This document shows positions 1 to 9,298 of a stretch of DNA of 64,000 bases, in pieces. Source of the DNA: Flavobacterium sp. ASW18X. Lineage in GTDB: Bacteria; Bacteroidota; Bacteroidia; Flavobacteriales; Flavobacteriaceae. The notes beneath the pieces were generated by a model. It saw only the letters and a program-made list of their open reading frames with translations. It had not been told where the DNA came from and made no database searches. The position numbers were made by a program, and so were the translations under genes. How positions within the stretch are numbered: the first letter of the stretch is position 1; each line of letters opens with the position of its first letter. Location: assembly GCF_005144745.1 (NCBI RefSeq), contig NZ_SWKK01000004.1, positions 434,001-498,000 of the forward strand, in the 5' to 3' direction.

Positions 1-840
1 TACGGAGAAAAAGCAGGGCAATTTTCTGATGTTGAAGGTAAATTTTCTCAGATTAAGCATGTAGAATTCGTTGATCAGAACCCCATTGGCAGATCCTCCC
101 GTTCTAATCCTGTTACCTATATAAAAGCGTATGATGAAATTAGGTCTTTATTTGCATCGCAAAAGCTTAGTAAATTAAGAGGTTACCAAGCCAAACACTT
201 TTCTTTTAATGTAGATGGTGGCAGGTGTGAAAAATGTAAGGGGGAAGGAGAAATAACTGTAGAAATGCAGTTTATGGCAGATGTACACTTAGAATGTGAT
301 GTATGTAATGGTCAACGTTTTAAGAGAGAAGTCTTAGAAGTTCAATTTGAAGGAAAGAATATTAACGATATTCTAAACCTAACTATAGACGATGCTATTG
401 ACCATTTTAAACAACACGAACAAAAGAAAATAGTACAACGATTAAAACCATTGCAAGATGTAGGTTTAGGCTATGTTACTTTAGGGCAAAGCTCTTCTAC
501 CCTATCTGGCGGTGAGGCACAGCGCATAAAATTGGCTTCGTTTTTAGTAAAAGGAGCAACTAAGGATAAGGCACTTTTTATATTTGATGAACCTACTACT
601 GGTTTACATTTTCATGATATTAAAAAATTATTGAAATCTTTTGATGAACTTATAGATAAAGGACATTCCATAATAGTAATAGAGCACAATATAGATTTAA
701 TAAAATGTGCTGATTATTTAATTGATTTAGGTCCAGAAGGTGGTGAAAATGGGGGTAATTTACTCGCAGAAGGCACCCCAGAAGAAGTGATTAAAAACAA
801 AAAATCTTTTACCGCTAAATATCTAAAAGAAAAACTTTAA
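1..840 (+). CDS. uvrA: UvrABC system protein A, C-terminal part (partial)
   Basis: This is the 3' end of the excinuclease subunit that scans DNA for bulky lesions in nucleotide excision repair; 279 residues are visible and the start lies outside the window. A zinc-binding module with two CxxC pairs begins at visible residue 77 (CEKCKG, then CDVCNG about 20 residues later). The ABC signature (LSGGEAQRIKLA) and Walker B (LFIFDEPTTGLHF) of the second ATPase domain follow. UvrA alone combines an ABC signature with this zinc module, so the call is firm. The gene is followed by a separate 65-base gap before the next start, and I saw no terminator there. Confidence 0.96.
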   Translation, partial: YGEKAGQFSDVEGKFSQIKHVEFVDQNPIGRSSRSNPVTYIKAYDEIRSLFASQKLSKLRGYQAKHFSFNVDGGRCEKCKGEGEITVEMQFMADVHLECDVCNGQRFKREVLEVQFEGKNINDILNLTIDDAIDHFKQHEQKKIVQRLKPLQDVGLGYVTLGQSSSTLSGGEAQRIKLASFLVKGATKDKALFIFDEPTTGLHFHDIKKLLKSFDELIDKGHSIIVIEHNIDLIKCADYLIDLGPEGGENGGNLLAEGTPEEVIKNKKSFTAKYLKEKL

Positions 841-904
841 AAGACCTCGGTTAATTGGTTCAAATAAAAATATATAGTTTAAATATAACCGTTATGAACT
901 GAAT

Positions 905-2320
905 ATGATAAAATTTAAAACTCAGTTCTTTTCTTTAGGGGTACTATTCTTTTTCATCAGTTGCGTTTTTTCTCAGAAAGAGACTAGCGTAAAGGTACTT
1001 AAGGATTCTATTTTAAAATCTTTAGAGATAGAAGTAGCGCAACCAGACTCCTTGTCCATAAATTTTGATGGAGCTACAAATTCAGAAATTTTAAATTATC
1101 CTGAATTTATTGCTCCTAATTATGGAATGCCTAAATCCATTTACACTGTAACAGAAGTACCCTCCCCTAGGGGAACTGGAATTTTTGGTTATGTGTCTGA
1201 CCCCTTGGACTATATCTCAGAAACTGAAGAACGCTATTTAAACCAAGAGCTGTACCATTTAGAACAAGAAACAACTGCAGAAGTTACTATTGTATTTCTG
1301 CCTAGTATAGGAAACGAAATACCTAAAGAATTTGCGGTTTCGTTATTCAATACTTGGAAAATTGGTAAGGAAAAAACAGACAACGGTTTACTCATCCTTA
1401 CAGTAATGGACCAAAGACGGACAGAATTTGAAGTAGGTTATGGTTTAGAGCCTTATTTAACTGATGCTATTTGTTATCGTATTGGTACACAAGAAATAGT
1501 TCCTCTTTTTAGAAATGGTTATTTTGGATTGGGTTTAATGCGTGCAACTGACCGTATTACTGAGATTATTAGACATCCAGAAAGCGTTCAAGAAATCTAT
1601 GACACAAATACCTCTATTCAATCGACTAGCAGTGTGTCAAAAAAATGGATTATCCCTTTACTTATAAGCTATTTAATAATTTCCATTTTATTAGCCCTCT
1701 ATTTTTATACTAAAGCTTATACCATACATAATTCGCAAGACGATTATTACGATAAGTATTTGCGTTTAGACGATGCCAAAGCTGGCTGTCTGCAATTTCT
1801 ATTTCCGTTACCGCTATTTTTCTACCACAGAATGGCAAAAAGAAGACTAGCACACTACCGTAAAGCACCCAGATATAGTAAAGTTAACGGCAAACCTATG
1901 GTGTTATTAAACAATTATGATGAGATAGATTTTTTAGAGAAGCATCAATTAGTAGAAGAAGAAATACAATCTCAAGATTATGATGTTTGGATAGTAAAAG
2001 ACCACTCTGATATAAGAATATTAAAATATCCAGGAAAAGCCTACACCAAATACAGTAACTGTAAAAAATGTTCCTTTAGAACATTTGGATTAGACCGCAC
2101 AGATTATATAAGTGCTGCAACCTACTCGAGTGATGGTTTAAAAGTAGAGCATTATCTGTGTAAGAACTGCAACTATACAGAAGAAAAAGAAATAATTATT
2201 CCCCAAAAACAAGAGTCTAACAGTTCTTCTTCTTCTAGCTCTTTTAGTTCAAGTTCTAGTTCTAGCTCCAGTTTTGGTGGGGGTAGTTCTGGCGGTGGTG
2301 GTGCTGGTGTTAGCTGGTGA
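905..2320 (+). CDS. TPM-domain membrane protein with zinc-ribbon-like tail
   Basis: A 471-residue protein with an N-terminal signal sequence (hydrophobic FSLGVLFFFISCVFS, then Gln), a TPM domain at about residues 95-205 (EVTIVFLPSIG, then DNGLLILTVMDQRRTEFEVGYGLE), one membrane segment near 247-268, and a soluble part with two CxxC pairs (about residue 386 CKKC and 419 CKNC) that could bind zinc. The tail is a polyserine tract running into Gly-rich sequence and ends GVSW, as is common in YgcG-like TPM proteins. TPM domains have been linked to photosystem repair and to envelope functions, but the bacterial role is poorly known. The two CxxC pairs between membrane segment and tail are less usual. 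Confidence 0.8.
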   Translation: MIKFKTQFFSLGVLFFFISCVFSQKETSVKVLKDSILKSLEIEVAQPDSLSINFDGATNSEILNYPEFIAPNYGMPKSIYTVTEVPSPRGTGIFGYVSDPLDYISETEERYLNQELYHLEQETTAEVTIVFLPSIGNEIPKEFAVSLFNTWKIGKEKTDNGLLILTVMDQRRTEFEVGYGLEPYLTDAICYRIGTQEIVPLFRNGYFGLGLMRATDRITEIIRHPESVQEIYDTNTSIQSTSSVSKKWIIPLLISYLIISILLALYFYTKAYTIHNSQDDYYDKYLRLDDAKAGCLQFLFPLPLFFYHRMAKRRLAHYRKAPRYSKVNGKPMVLLNNYDEIDFLEKHQLVEEEIQSQDYDVWIVKDHSDIRILKYPGKAYTKYSNCKKCSFRTFGLDRTDYISAATYSSDGLKVEHYLCKNCNYTEEKEIIIPQKQESNSSSSSSSFSSSSSSSSSFGGGSSGGGGAGVSW

Positions 2321-2490
2321 ACCCTGAAATTACTTTGTCCTATTTTTTTAAAATGATATTCTTCCAAGAAAACAAAAAATACAAAACACTACAATTCAGC
2401 TATTTAAGTAAAGATATATTTTTTGGCACGCTGTTTGGTAAGTTTAAATCAGGATGTAAATAGTTGCATTCAAAACTTAAATCAGAGCGT

Positions 2491-3705
2491 ATGAAAAAGT
2501 TAGTACTATTATTGGTAGCGGTGGTTTTAGGAACTGGTAGTTCTTTTGCCACTACAACAAAAGAGAGCACAGCAGTAAGGTCTTATGCATACGGCAACTC
2601 ATTTATTTTTACAGAAGGTGGTATTACCTTTTCTGTATATCCTGATGGTGAATTTGATTTTTACATAGACAATAGAGTTAATGTAGGGGTGGGTGCACGC
2701 GTCGGGAATGTGGGTATAACCTTTAATTCTGGTTGGGATTATAATCCTTTTGTACAGTATGACGATTATGGAGCGGTAATTCAAGTAGAGAATGTTCCCA
2801 TATTTTATGACTATTATGGTAGAGTTACCCAAATTGGAGACGTAGATGTTTGGTATAGAAATAACAGAGTTAGACGTGTAGGCGGGCTAAATATTTACTA
2901 CAACGGAGGTGTTATCAGTCATTATACTGGATTTATTAACGTATACAACAGAGGTTATGTGTATAGACCATTTCACCGGTATTTTGCTAGACCTGCAGTA
3001 GGGTTTTGCAATGTATACACCAGACCATATAGAAGATACTACACTCCTGTAAGATATACTTGGTACCGTCCATACAGAAATAACAACAGAAGAGTCTACG
3101 CTAATGTAGGTAGAGAGTACAGATATAATAAAGGTAGAAGAGATAATATCTACAGAAACGATAAGCGCGTAGTTGTAAGAGATAACAGAAGTATAAGAAG
3201 GTCCGCCGATTATGGTAGAAGTAGCAAGGATTATAGTAGAAGAAGCACAATAGCACGTACTAGTAACCAAGGCTATTCTAGAAAATCATCCAATGCGGTG
3301 AGAAATACTGATAGAAGGTCCGAAGTTGCCAGAAACAATAATGCCTCTTCTAACAGAAGAAATAGTGTTCAAAGTAGAAGTAATTCTAGAAGTCCACAAG
3401 TTACTCAAAGAACTGTGACTAGGACTCCTAGAAGCACTACGGTAACAAAAAGAGAAGTTACAAGAACGCCAAGTAGCAGAACGGTAACTCAGCGTAGTAC
3501 AACGTATAAGAAACCAAATACTAGGGTAACTAAGGGCAACAGCGCTACAGTTAATAGAAGTACAACTATAAGAAAAAGTACTAACAACGGTAAAAGAGCA
3601 ACAGTGAGCAGAAGTACAACCGTATCAAGAAAAAGCACACCTGTAAGAAGCAATACCTCTAGAAGAAGTACTACTAGTACTAGAAGTACAAGAGGACGAT
3701 TATAA
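2491..3705 (+). CDS. Secreted protein with very basic Arg/Ser/Thr-rich C-terminal half
   Basis: I do not recognise a named family. The start is set at the ATG at 2491, because it gives a clean signal peptide (MKKLVLLLVAVVLGTGSSFA); a TTG lies 27 bases upstream in frame. The N-terminal half, about residues 30-160, is rich in Tyr, Gly, Asn and Val, with repeated short strands such as YYGRVTQIGDVDVWY and NNRVRRVGGLNIYYNGG, suggesting a beta-structured domain. From about residue 180 to the end the protein is low-complexity Arg/Ser/Thr/Asn with repeats such as TVTRTPRSTTVTKREVTRTP. The tail is strongly positive and probably disordered. It is monocistronic, with a hairpin terminator just downstream. 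Confidence 0.75.
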   Translation: MKKLVLLLVAVVLGTGSSFATTTKESTAVRSYAYGNSFIFTEGGITFSVYPDGEFDFYIDNRVNVGVGARVGNVGITFNSGWDYNPFVQYDDYGAVIQVENVPIFYDYYGRVTQIGDVDVWYRNNRVRRVGGLNIYYNGGVISHYTGFINVYNRGYVYRPFHRYFARPAVGFCNVYTRPYRRYYTPVRYTWYRPYRNNNRRVYANVGREYRYNKGRRDNIYRNDKRVVVRDNRSIRRSADYGRSSKDYSRRSTIARTSNQGYSRKSSNAVRNTDRRSEVARNNNASSNRRNSVQSRSNSRSPQVTQRTVTRTPRSTTVTKREVTRTPSSRTVTQRSTTYKKPNTRVTKGNSATVNRSTTIRKSTNNGKRATVSRSTTVSRKSTPVRSNTSRRSTTSTRSTRGRL

Positions 3706-3734
3706 GAATTAGTTTTTAGGTTGGTTAGTTGTTT

Positions 3735-3773
3735 GGCTCCGCATTAGATTTATCTATGTGGGGCCTTTTTTTA
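3735..3773 (+). terminator. Intrinsic terminator, convergent genes
   Basis: A GC-rich hairpin (GGCTCCGCA pairing with TGTGGGGCC, with G-T wobbles, extended by TAGAT/ATCTA) is followed by a run of seven T. It sits after the basic secreted protein and touches the stop codon of the convergent flippase gene. Confidence 0.8.
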
Positions 3774-5225
3774 TTTTCTAACAAACAACTTCTGTAATAG
3801 CGCTGTGATATCTTCAGAAATTTTAAAAAGATAAAGCGCACTTACATAAGATACGATAATGGCAATTGATTTGACTAAAATTGCCAAAATAGGATGCCAC
3901 GGTAAGATTACTACACTAAAAGCTGCTCCTAAAACAACTAATAGGATAAGGGTTTTTAAAATTGCTATACTGTATGGCCACAGCTGTAATTTCCATTTTA
4001 CAAATAATACTTTTACAACATTGAAAATAAATAGGGCTATAAAACTTGCCAGAGCTGCACCATATATTCCATACTTTGGAATAAGCCATAAATTGAGAAG
4101 AATAGTAGCTATGGCCAGTAAAACTCCGATTACTAATACCGATTTATAGTACTGAGAATTGTATAGTATAGAATTGATATTTCCACCAGAAGATTCTAAT
4201 ACCTTAGCTAATCCTATTATAAAAACAATAGAAAAACCTTTTGCATACTCCTCTGGTAATAATTGGTAAAGCTCATTTAAATTTAAAACAATAAGCAAAA
4301 ACAATAAACCAGAAGCGATAAGCAAGGTCAGAGAAGATTTCTTATAAAGAACATTCAACTCTTTTGTATCGTTAGTGTTAATTAGGGTAGCCGTTAATGG
4401 ATATGTTATTTGATGCATAGCCCTAGAGGGTACAATAATTACCGTTGCAATAAAAACTGCCACACTATAATAAGCAACATTTTCAATGGTCTTAAATTGA
4501 TTAATCATAAACTTATCAATCTCTAAAAGCACTAAAGATGCAGAACCACCTAAAATAATGAGCATACTGTAGCTCATGATTTCTTTCGTAGCTTTAGGGA
4601 ATCTTACGCTTAATTTAGGTTTACGTAAGGAGTACGCATAGAACATCATTATCAAAGACCTTAAAAGGTAAATCCCTACCAATCCTTTTAAAAATACAGC
4701 TACGGATATCCAATTATAATACAAGAAAAGTAAGAGTATCAACACACAAAGTCTGGCAAAAACTTCTTTCATAAAATTACCAAAAACCGACTTTAAAAAC
4801 ACCTTACACCACGCATAAAACACCTCAAAATAAGCCATGCCAAAACCAACTAAAAAAAGATACCAGATATAATCCTTAACTAGAATATTTTTTTGTGATA
4901 AGTAAACAGCTAGTGAATCATAAAATAAATATACCAGCGATGCTAATGGGATGCTACTCAGCAATGGACTTAAAAGCATAAGTGTTAAAAAGCCGTCCTT
5001 TTCTGCTTCTTCTTGTGCTGTATAAAATTTAACTAAGGTGTTATGTACACCAAAAGCTAATAAGGGCATTAAAATCGCCGCTGTAGCTAATATAAAATTT
5101 ACTAGACCAAAATACGTATCGGACAGTATATGCGTATACAAAAAAAGAATGTTAATGGCTCCAATTCCAAACCCCATATAGGTTATCAAGGTATTTTTAA
5201 AAGACTGTCTTAGAACTATGCCCAT
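3771..5225 (-). CDS. Oligosaccharide flippase (Wzx/polysaccharide export family)
   Basis: A 484-residue polytopic inner-membrane protein with about 12-14 predicted hydrophobic segments along its whole length and very few long polar stretches. The N-terminal pattern (IVLRQSFKNTLITYMGFGIGAINILFLYTHIL) and the overall layout match the Wzx/MATE-like flippases that move lipid-linked glycan units across the membrane. Its start overlaps the stop of the glycosyltransferase by 10 bases, so the two are probably translationally coupled and work on the same glycan. Substrate cannot be told from sequence. Confidence 0.85.
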   Translation of the reverse strand: MGIVLRQSFKNTLITYMGFGIGAINILFLYTHILSDTYFGLVNFILATAAILMPLLAFGVHNTLVKFYTAQEEAEKDGFLTLMLLSPLLSSIPLASLVYLFYDSLAVYLSQKNILVKDYIWYLFLVGFGMAYFEVFYAWCKVFLKSVFGNFMKEVFARLCVLILLLFLYYNWISVAVFLKGLVGIYLLRSLIMMFYAYSLRKPKLSVRFPKATKEIMSYSMLIILGGSASLVLLEIDKFMINQFKTIENVAYYSVAVFIATVIIVPSRAMHQITYPLTATLINTNDTKELNVLYKKSSLTLLIASGLLFLLIVLNLNELYQLLPEEYAKGFSIVFIIGLAKVLESSGGNINSILYNSQYYKSVLVIGVLLAIATILLNLWLIPKYGIYGAALASFIALFIFNVVKVLFVKWKLQLWPYSIAILKTLILLVVLGAAFSVVILPWHPILAILVKSIAIIVSYVSALYLFKISEDITALLQKLFVRK

Positions 5226-6496
5226 GCTAGTAATTGTGCTAATCTTTTGGTTAGCGCTTTTCTGTGGTATTGTGCAATATTTATAGGATTCACTTCTAAA
5301 GACTGGTTTTGAAATGCATTAAACCAAAGTACTAAATTTTCTTTTATACCATCTTTATCTGTAGCGATATGGTACCTACCAGCTTGGTGCCTTTCAACTC
5401 GCTCACCAGCCTCCCAGTATTTAGGTCCGATGGCAAGAATAGGACGTTTTGCAATTAAATATTCAAATAATTTACCTGGAATGATTCCCTGAGTTTCTGG
5501 TGAATCTATTTCTAATAGTAATAGCACTTGAGATTTAGCTTGATGTTCCAATACCTCCTCATGTCCTAAATAGCCTAAATACGTTACGTAATCCTCTAAT
5601 TGATAAAATGCAAGGCTATCTTTTATATCTTCCCCCACTACTCCAATTAAGTTAAGTTGTAATTCTTGGGCAAAATGATAGTTTTCTTTCACCAACTCAG
5701 ACAATGCTTGCCATAATGCTATTGGGTTCCTATCTGTTAATAAGGAACCTATATGCGCAAGTGTAAATTTTTGGTCCAAAATTGTTGGTTTCGGCTCTAT
5801 TTCGTACCCATTTGTTAGAACATGAATGGGTGTTTTAGTCATGTTTTGAAATTCAAGCTTGGTTTTATCACTAGTTACCAAAAGACCATCTGCGGCAAGT
5901 AATATTTGCCGTTCCAAACGCTTATGTTGATTGGCTGCCAATCTAGTAAGCTTTAACTTTTTATGATAACCAATTGTGGTCCATGGGTCTCTAAAATCTG
6001 CCCACCAAGTAACGCCAGATTTACGCTTTAGTTTTTGACCTATAAGATGAACACTATGTGGCGGTCCTGTAGTAATTAAAGTTGTAATCTGTTGCTGTTT
6101 TATAATCCCTGTTAAATATTTTACAGAAGGTTTTACCCAAAATTTACGCGCATCTGGAATAAATAAATTACCACGTATCCACAGTAAAAGTCGTTCTAAA
6201 AAGGTTTGTTTCTTTTGCTTAGGAATAAGACCAAAACTGATTTGCTTGGTTTGTTTTTTTCCAAAAAGTGCAGCTAAACCATACGGCTCAAAAATGGGTT
6301 GTTTTAAAATGGTAACTTCTTTTGGTATATCTGCTGCTAGTCTTTCATCTTGTATAGGATAAGTAGGGTTCTCCGGAACATAGACAATTGGTTCAATTCC
6401 AAACTCTGGTAAATACTTTACAAAGTTGAGCCATCGCTGTACTCCGGGCCCTCCTGCAGGAGGCCAATAGTAGGCAATAATTAGCACCTTTTGCAT
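5216..6496 (-). CDS. Glycosyltransferase family 4-like protein
   Basis: A 426-residue cytoplasmic GT-B-type glycosyltransferase. The N-terminus has the motif YYWPPAGGPGVQRWLNFVKYL, typical of this Bacteroidota GT4-like group, and the C-terminal nucleotide-sugar lobe carries GIIPGKLFEYLIAKRPILAIG, with the usual acidic/EYL(A) donor-binding region. It is one of three tightly packed minus-strand genes: it starts one base inside the stop of the membrane protein upstream and overlaps the flippase downstream. The context suggests assembly of a surface polysaccharide or glycolipid; donor and acceptor are unknown. Confidence 0.85.
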   Translation of the reverse strand: MQKVLIIAYYWPPAGGPGVQRWLNFVKYLPEFGIEPIVYVPENPTYPIQDERLAADIPKEVTILKQPIFEPYGLAALFGKKQTKQISFGLIPKQKKQTFLERLLLWIRGNLFIPDARKFWVKPSVKYLTGIIKQQQITTLITTGPPHSVHLIGQKLKRKSGVTWWADFRDPWTTIGYHKKLKLTRLAANQHKRLERQILLAADGLLVTSDKTKLEFQNMTKTPIHVLTNGYEIEPKPTILDQKFTLAHIGSLLTDRNPIALWQALSELVKENYHFAQELQLNLIGVVGEDIKDSLAFYQLEDYVTYLGYLGHEEVLEHQAKSQVLLLLEIDSPETQGIIPGKLFEYLIAKRPILAIGPKYWEAGERVERHQAGRYHIATDKDGIKENLVLWFNAFQNQSLEVNPINIAQYHRKALTKRLAQLLAWA

Positions 6497-8928
6497 TAAG
6501 CAACTGCTTTATCCCGTTTAGGTTTTAGTAAAAAGCCTAAACCACATATTATTATTAAGCCTAGTAAAATATTGCTAATTAATGCAATGGTACTTCCTTT
6601 TTTAATTACCCCTGGTTCAAACTTAAAAGTAATAGTATGAGCACCAGTAGGTATAGCCATACCACGCAAGGCATAATTCACTTTTATGTGTGGAGCTAGG
6701 TTATCATCTAGATAAGCATTCCACCCATCAGCATAATACATTTCAGAAAAAACTATAAAACCATCTTTTTCACTATTGGTATTATAGGTGATGAGATTAG
6801 GTCTATAATCCTTGATAGCCACTTTAGCTGTTGAATCTTTCACAAAGGCATTTCTATCAATTTTGAACTTGGAAGCATTGTAAACCGCCGTGGTTTTGGT
6901 ATCTATCCCATCTAACGCTTTAATTTCTTCATTTTCTGATGTTACTGGTACTAATTCTTGTACAAACCATGCTGGCCCGTTAGCATCTGGATTTACAGCA
7001 GGGAAACTCCTACCCTCTTCATCTTCTTGAATAATATATTTAGCATTTAACATATTCAAGACTTCAACATTATTGTTGTATAAATGAAACTCGAATAAAT
7101 CTTGAATCCGTTTGGGTTTTGCTGCATGATACCCTCCTAAAGACTTATGAAAGAAAGAAGTCCTAGCCCCATTTAATCCTTCTTTTGGGTCAAATACTCT
7201 AAATATTTCAGGGTCTTGTTGAATTTGCTTATCTAAATCAGTGGCTTTAAAGGGTCTATTAATTTGCCTCATACTAACAAAATCATCCGCATCTACATAG
7301 CGTTTGGCAACTCCACCTAAATCCACTACTACTAGTACGCCTAGGGCTACGATGGTAAAATTTTTATTCAACTTCCCTTTTGCATACAGAAACAACAATA
7401 CAAAAGTTAGAGAACACAACAGTAATGTTCTTAGGGTATCATTTACATAGACAGCCTCTCTATCGGAACGAATAAGGGCCATTAATTCTTCCCCGTAATA
7501 CCGTAGATAATTTCCATCATTTAGGCTTTCGAATGAAAACGTCCCTTTTAAAAAAAAGATGATAACAATTAACCCAAGGGATATTACTCCAGACCATATT
7601 ACAGCATTTAATTTTTGCGATAAAGTAACCTTTTTCCGGAATAGTTGTTTTAACCCTAAAATGGCTAAAACTGGCACACATAATTCCACTATTACCTGTA
7701 TTGACGATACCGCTCTAAACTTATTGTACATTGGGAAATTGGCAATCATAAAGTCTGTAAGTACAGAAAAATTCTTCCCCCAAGATAAAACCAGAGCCAC
7801 AACTACGCCAGCAAGCAACCACCACTTACGTTTTCCTTTAACTAGAATTAAGCCAATGAAAAATAGAAATAAAACAACAGCTCCAAGATAGGCAGGACCA
7901 GCAACAATAGGTTGATCTCCCCAATATAAAGGCAAATTTTCTGAGAATTCCAGTGCCCTAGAGGAAGAAAGACCTTGAGAAGTTAAAAAATCATAGGTGT
8001 TGGATTGTTTTCCCAATTTTTCACTGTTAGAACCCCCAAACATTCTAGGAACAAATAAATCTAAAGACTCCGTTATTCCATAACTGTATTGTGTTATATA
8101 ATCTGTATCTAAGCCAGAGGTTGTGGCTTTAGGGCTACCATCCGGATTAATGGTTAAATTAGACTCTCCTCTAGTACTCCAATCTGCATATTCTTTTGTA
8201 GCCATTAAACCTGTAGCATTGGTGGCAATACCTAAAATAACAGCTACAATCAATAAGCCAACAGATATAAAAAAATGCGTTAACTTTTTATCTATAATAG
8301 CATACACCAATTGCACTACGCCCAGAATAAGAACCAATAACATGAAATAATAGGTCATTTGGTAATGGTTAGCACTTATTTCTAAGGCCATTGCCAAGGC
8401 TGTAACAATAAATCCTAAGACATACTTTTTTCTAAAAACCAATACTATCCCACCTAATAACATAGGCAAATAGGCTATGGCATGGGCTTTAGCATTGTGC
8501 CCTACACCTAGGATAATTATATAGTAGGTAGATAGACCAAAGGCTAAGCTACCTAAAATTGCAAGCCTATAATCTACCTTAAGACTTAACATTAAAATGT
8601 AAAAACCTATAAAATAAAGGAATAGATAGTCTGCTGGCCTTGGTAAAAACCGAATTAATCGGTCTAATTTTTTAACGTAATCGTGCGGATAGTTAGCGCC
8701 TAATTGGTACGTTGGCATGCCACCAAAAGCACTATTTGTCCAATAAGATTCTTCGCCTGTATTTTCTTTAAAGGAATTTCTTTCTTGGGCCATGCCCTTG
8801 TATTGGGCTATGTCTGACTGAAAAATACCTTTACCTTGTATAACAGGATAAAAATAGACCAGTGCGGCTATCATAAAAAACAGAAGAACAGCTAAATGCG
8901 TAAAAAATGCTTTGGTAGAAAGCTTCAT
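6496..8928 (-). CDS. YfhO-like polytopic membrane protein
   Basis: A large integral membrane protein of 810 residues: about a dozen membrane segments in the first 530 residues, then a soluble region (around 540-770) and a last membrane helix near the C-terminus. The layout and the motif SDIAQYKGMAQERNSF after the first helix fit the YfhO family, which in Firmicutes glycosylates lipoteichoic acid and resembles GT-C glycosyltransferases. I chose the ATG at 8928 over a TTG one codon upstream. Its stop overlaps the next gene's ATG by one base, so it heads the glycan operon. Role here is inferred from family and neighbours. Confidence 0.8.
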   Translation of the reverse strand: MKLSTKAFFTHLAVLLFFMIAALVYFYPVIQGKGIFQSDIAQYKGMAQERNSFKENTGEESYWTNSAFGGMPTYQLGANYPHDYVKKLDRLIRFLPRPADYLFLYFIGFYILMLSLKVDYRLAILGSLAFGLSTYYIIILGVGHNAKAHAIAYLPMLLGGIVLVFRKKYVLGFIVTALAMALEISANHYQMTYYFMLLVLILGVVQLVYAIIDKKLTHFFISVGLLIVAVILGIATNATGLMATKEYADWSTRGESNLTINPDGSPKATTSGLDTDYITQYSYGITESLDLFVPRMFGGSNSEKLGKQSNTYDFLTSQGLSSSRALEFSENLPLYWGDQPIVAGPAYLGAVVLFLFFIGLILVKGKRKWWLLAGVVVALVLSWGKNFSVLTDFMIANFPMYNKFRAVSSIQVIVELCVPVLAILGLKQLFRKKVTLSQKLNAVIWSGVISLGLIVIIFFLKGTFSFESLNDGNYLRYYGEELMALIRSDREAVYVNDTLRTLLLCSLTFVLLFLYAKGKLNKNFTIVALGVLVVVDLGGVAKRYVDADDFVSMRQINRPFKATDLDKQIQQDPEIFRVFDPKEGLNGARTSFFHKSLGGYHAAKPKRIQDLFEFHLYNNNVEVLNMLNAKYIIQEDEEGRSFPAVNPDANGPAWFVQELVPVTSENEEIKALDGIDTKTTAVYNASKFKIDRNAFVKDSTAKVAIKDYRPNLITYNTNSEKDGFIVFSEMYYADGWNAYLDDNLAPHIKVNYALRGMAIPTGAHTITFKFEPGVIKKGSTIALISNILLGLIIICGLGFLLKPKRDKAVA

Positions 8929-8953
8929 CAATTATATTTTGAGTGGCTAAAGA

Positions 8954-9214
8954 TCACTCAATTTCTTCAAATTCTATATATTCTCCAACTTTTTTTGAAG
9001 GGTTACTCTTTGTATTGGATTTTTTATAGACGGTTGTTTTACCCTCTTCTTGGTGTTCTGCTGTCCGTTGTTGAAATCCTCCAAACTGTTGTCCAAACTT
9101 TTCTTCTGCCTTTTTAGAGGCATACCGTATAATGTTTGGCATAAATAATTTTAGAAGGAATTTTATCCCGTAGTATACGATAATAAGGATTAAAATCGTT
9201 TGTAATAAAACCAT
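8954..9214 (-). CDS. DUF4834-like small membrane-anchored protein
   Basis: An 86-residue protein with one N-terminal membrane segment (VLLQTILILIIVYYGIKFLL) followed by a charged cytoplasmic tail ending VGEYIEFEEIE. This design, a short hydrophobic N-terminus, basic middle and a conserved acidic GEYxxFEE end, matches my memory of the Bacteroidota family DUF4834, whose function is unknown. It lies 25 bases upstream of the YfhO-like gene on the same strand and may be cotranscribed with the glycan genes. Confidence 0.7.
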   Translation of the reverse strand: MVLLQTILILIIVYYGIKFLLKLFMPNIIRYASKKAEEKFGQQFGGFQQRTAEHQEEGKTTVYKKSNTKSNPSKKVGEYIEFEEIE

Positions 9215-9232
9215 AGTATCTCGCTATTGCAT

Positions 9233-9240
9233 CAAAATTA
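9233..9240 (-). promoter_or_regulatory. Candidate -7 element for the DUF4834-like gene
   Basis: On the minus strand this reads TAATTTTG, a full match to the Bacteroidota TAnnTTTG element, 19 bases upstream of the ATG. No clear -33 TTG is seen at the preferred spacing. Confidence 0.4.
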
Positions 9241-9298
9241 CATTGTTAGTATCAGTTTATCGGTATTCGTTTCATAAAATAGTATTAAAACTCTGGCT

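Noticed and set aside
2173-2367. Minus-strand frame rich in Glu/Leu opposite the TPM tail
   Set aside because: It is the complement of the polyserine and polyglycine codons, so a shadow of the real gene.
2353-2463. 36-codon plus-strand frame between the TPM gene and the basic secreted protein
   Set aside because: AT-rich, no recognised features, and ends where the next gene's TTG reading begins; chance is the simplest explanation.
2599-3270. Long antisense frames opposite the basic secreted protein
   Set aside because: The skewed codon composition of the real gene leaves the opposite strand free of stops; the peptides look non-natural.
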